From positions 1 to 5,676 of the forward strand of contig DUSG01000278.1 of the NCBI GenBank assembly GCA_012842725.1: DNA of 5,676 nt, given 5' to 3'. Origin of the DNA: Clostridiales bacterium (lineage in GTDB: Bacteria > Bacillota > Clostridia > Lutisporales > Lutisporaceae). Positions 5,044-5,676 of this stretch are shown piece after piece (the first letter of the stretch is position 1; each line of letters opens with the position of its first letter). The notes under the pieces are model-generated. The model was not told the origin of the DNA, searched no databases, and saw only the letters and a program-made list of their open reading frames with translations. The position numbers were made by a program, and so were the translations under genes.

Positions 5044-5676
5044 TTGAATATTACCCGGGAAATATTCGAATTATGGGATAAGCATCTATTGTATGACGAT
5101 AAACCGTCGAATTTTTTAAATTCCGAGATAGAAAAAGCAGACTATTTCGACAGACATCCTTTTATAATGCTGAGAAAGTTGAGGGAAATACCCCAATCAC
5201 CAGAGCATCATCCGGAAGGCAATGTGTGGAACCATACACTGCTGGTGGTAGATGAAGCTGCAAAGCGAAAGAATGAAAGTGAAGATAAAAGAGCTTTTAT
5301 GTGGGCAGCTTTGCTGCACGATATAGGAAAGGCACCTACTACCATAACGGTAAAAGGAAAGATTGTAGCCTATGACCATGATAATGTGGGAGCAAAAATG
5401 GCCGTTGAATTCCTTGAGGCATTGATAGATGATGAGGAATTTATCGACAAGGTGGCAAAGCTGGTACGATGGCATATGCAGATTCTCTTTGTGGCAAAAG
5501 ATTTGCCTTTTGCGGATTTGGATAATATGATGAAAGAAATATCATATAAAGAGGTAGCCTTATTAGGTATATGCGACCGATTAGGCAGAGGAGAACTGAC
5601 TCAGGAGCTTATTGAAAAGGAAATAGAAACGGTAGAGTTTTTTGTTCGCAAATGTGAGGAAAGGACGCAAAAGTAA
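5044..5676 (+). CDS. HD domain-containing phosphohydrolase, related to the HD region of CCA tRNA nucleotidyltransferase
   Basis: This is a predicted cytoplasmic metal-dependent phosphohydrolase of 210 residues. Metal-ligand candidates are H64 (VWNHT), H92 and D93 in LLHDIGK, H112 (YDHDNVGA), H144 (RWHMQ) and D178 (CDRLGRG). The order HPEGNVWNHT, HDIGK, a glycine/histidine turn, then DRLGRG resembles the HD domain appended to some CCA-adding enzymes, but no nucleotidyltransferase domain precedes it here, so the protein is a stand-alone HD enzyme. Substrates in this family include 2',3'-cyclic phosphates, nucleotides and phosphate monoesters; the actual one is unknown. I prefer TTG at 5044, because AGGAG (5031-5035) lies 8 bases before it. 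An ATG at 5026 in the same frame lacks a ribosome binding site and would add six residues. It follows htpG by 52 bases with no terminator between, so cotranscription is likely. The stop coincides with the window end. Confidence 0.87.
   Translation: MNITREIFELWDKHLLYDDKPSNFLNSEIEKADYFDRHPFIMLRKLREIPQSPEHHPEGNVWNHTLLVVDEAAKRKNESEDKRAFMWAALLHDIGKAPTTITVKGKIVAYDHDNVGAKMAVEFLEALIDDEEFIDKVAKLVRWHMQILFVAKDLPFADLDNMMKEISYKEVALLGICDRLGRGELTQELIEKEIETVEFFVRKCEERTQK

Noticed and set aside
1..5676. CRISPR array, tRNA, rRNA, riboswitch or toxin-antitoxin module
   Set aside because: I looked on both strands for spaced direct repeats, cloverleaf-like folds, known leader motifs and paired small genes, and found none that stand up.

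Overview
The window looks like chromosomal DNA from a low-GC, Gram-positive, clostridia-like Firmicute. The grounds are strong AT bias, strong GGAGG ribosome binding sites with 5-8 base spacing, TTG starts, a CtsR-type heat-shock operator, and protein sequences of clostridial character. I cannot name the species.

Layout. Bases 1-120 look like the end of an insertion sequence, possibly ISL3-family, whose transposase would lie off the left edge on the minus strand. From about 221 to 335 there is a promoter region with a three-heptamer CtsR operator. It controls an Hsp20 small heat-shock protein gene (355-807, +). A near-perfect 21-bp hairpin terminator (815-871) separates hsp20 from a convergent type I ribonuclease H gene with an N-terminal hybrid-binding domain (853-1461, -); one terminator arm lies inside the last codons and stop of that gene. 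A 280-base AT-rich intergenic region holds divergent promoters for the RNase H gene and for a CPBP-family membrane protease gene (1744-2418, +). The protease gene appears frameshifted at a T7 run near 2326-2332, because its last two membrane helices continue in another frame to 2594. A hairpin at 2664-2698 separates it from a small, very acidic unknown gene (2709-2915, -). After a divergent promoter region come htpG (Hsp90, 3114-4991, +) and, 52 bases on, an HD-domain phosphohydrolase gene (5044-5676, +), probably cotranscribed with it.

How the genes relate. hsp20 and htpG are both protein-folding stress genes, but only hsp20 carries a visible CtsR site, so they appear to be regulated separately. 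RNase H (removal of RNA from RNA-DNA hybrids), the protease and the HD protein are housekeeping or accessory genes with no evident pathway link.

I see no CRISPR array, tRNA, rRNA, toxin-antitoxin pair or clear defence system. Nothing here convincingly amounts to an undescribed system. The points most worth a second look are the frameshifted CPBP protease and its leader, the CtsR operator arrangement, the IS end beside hsp20, and the small acidic protein.
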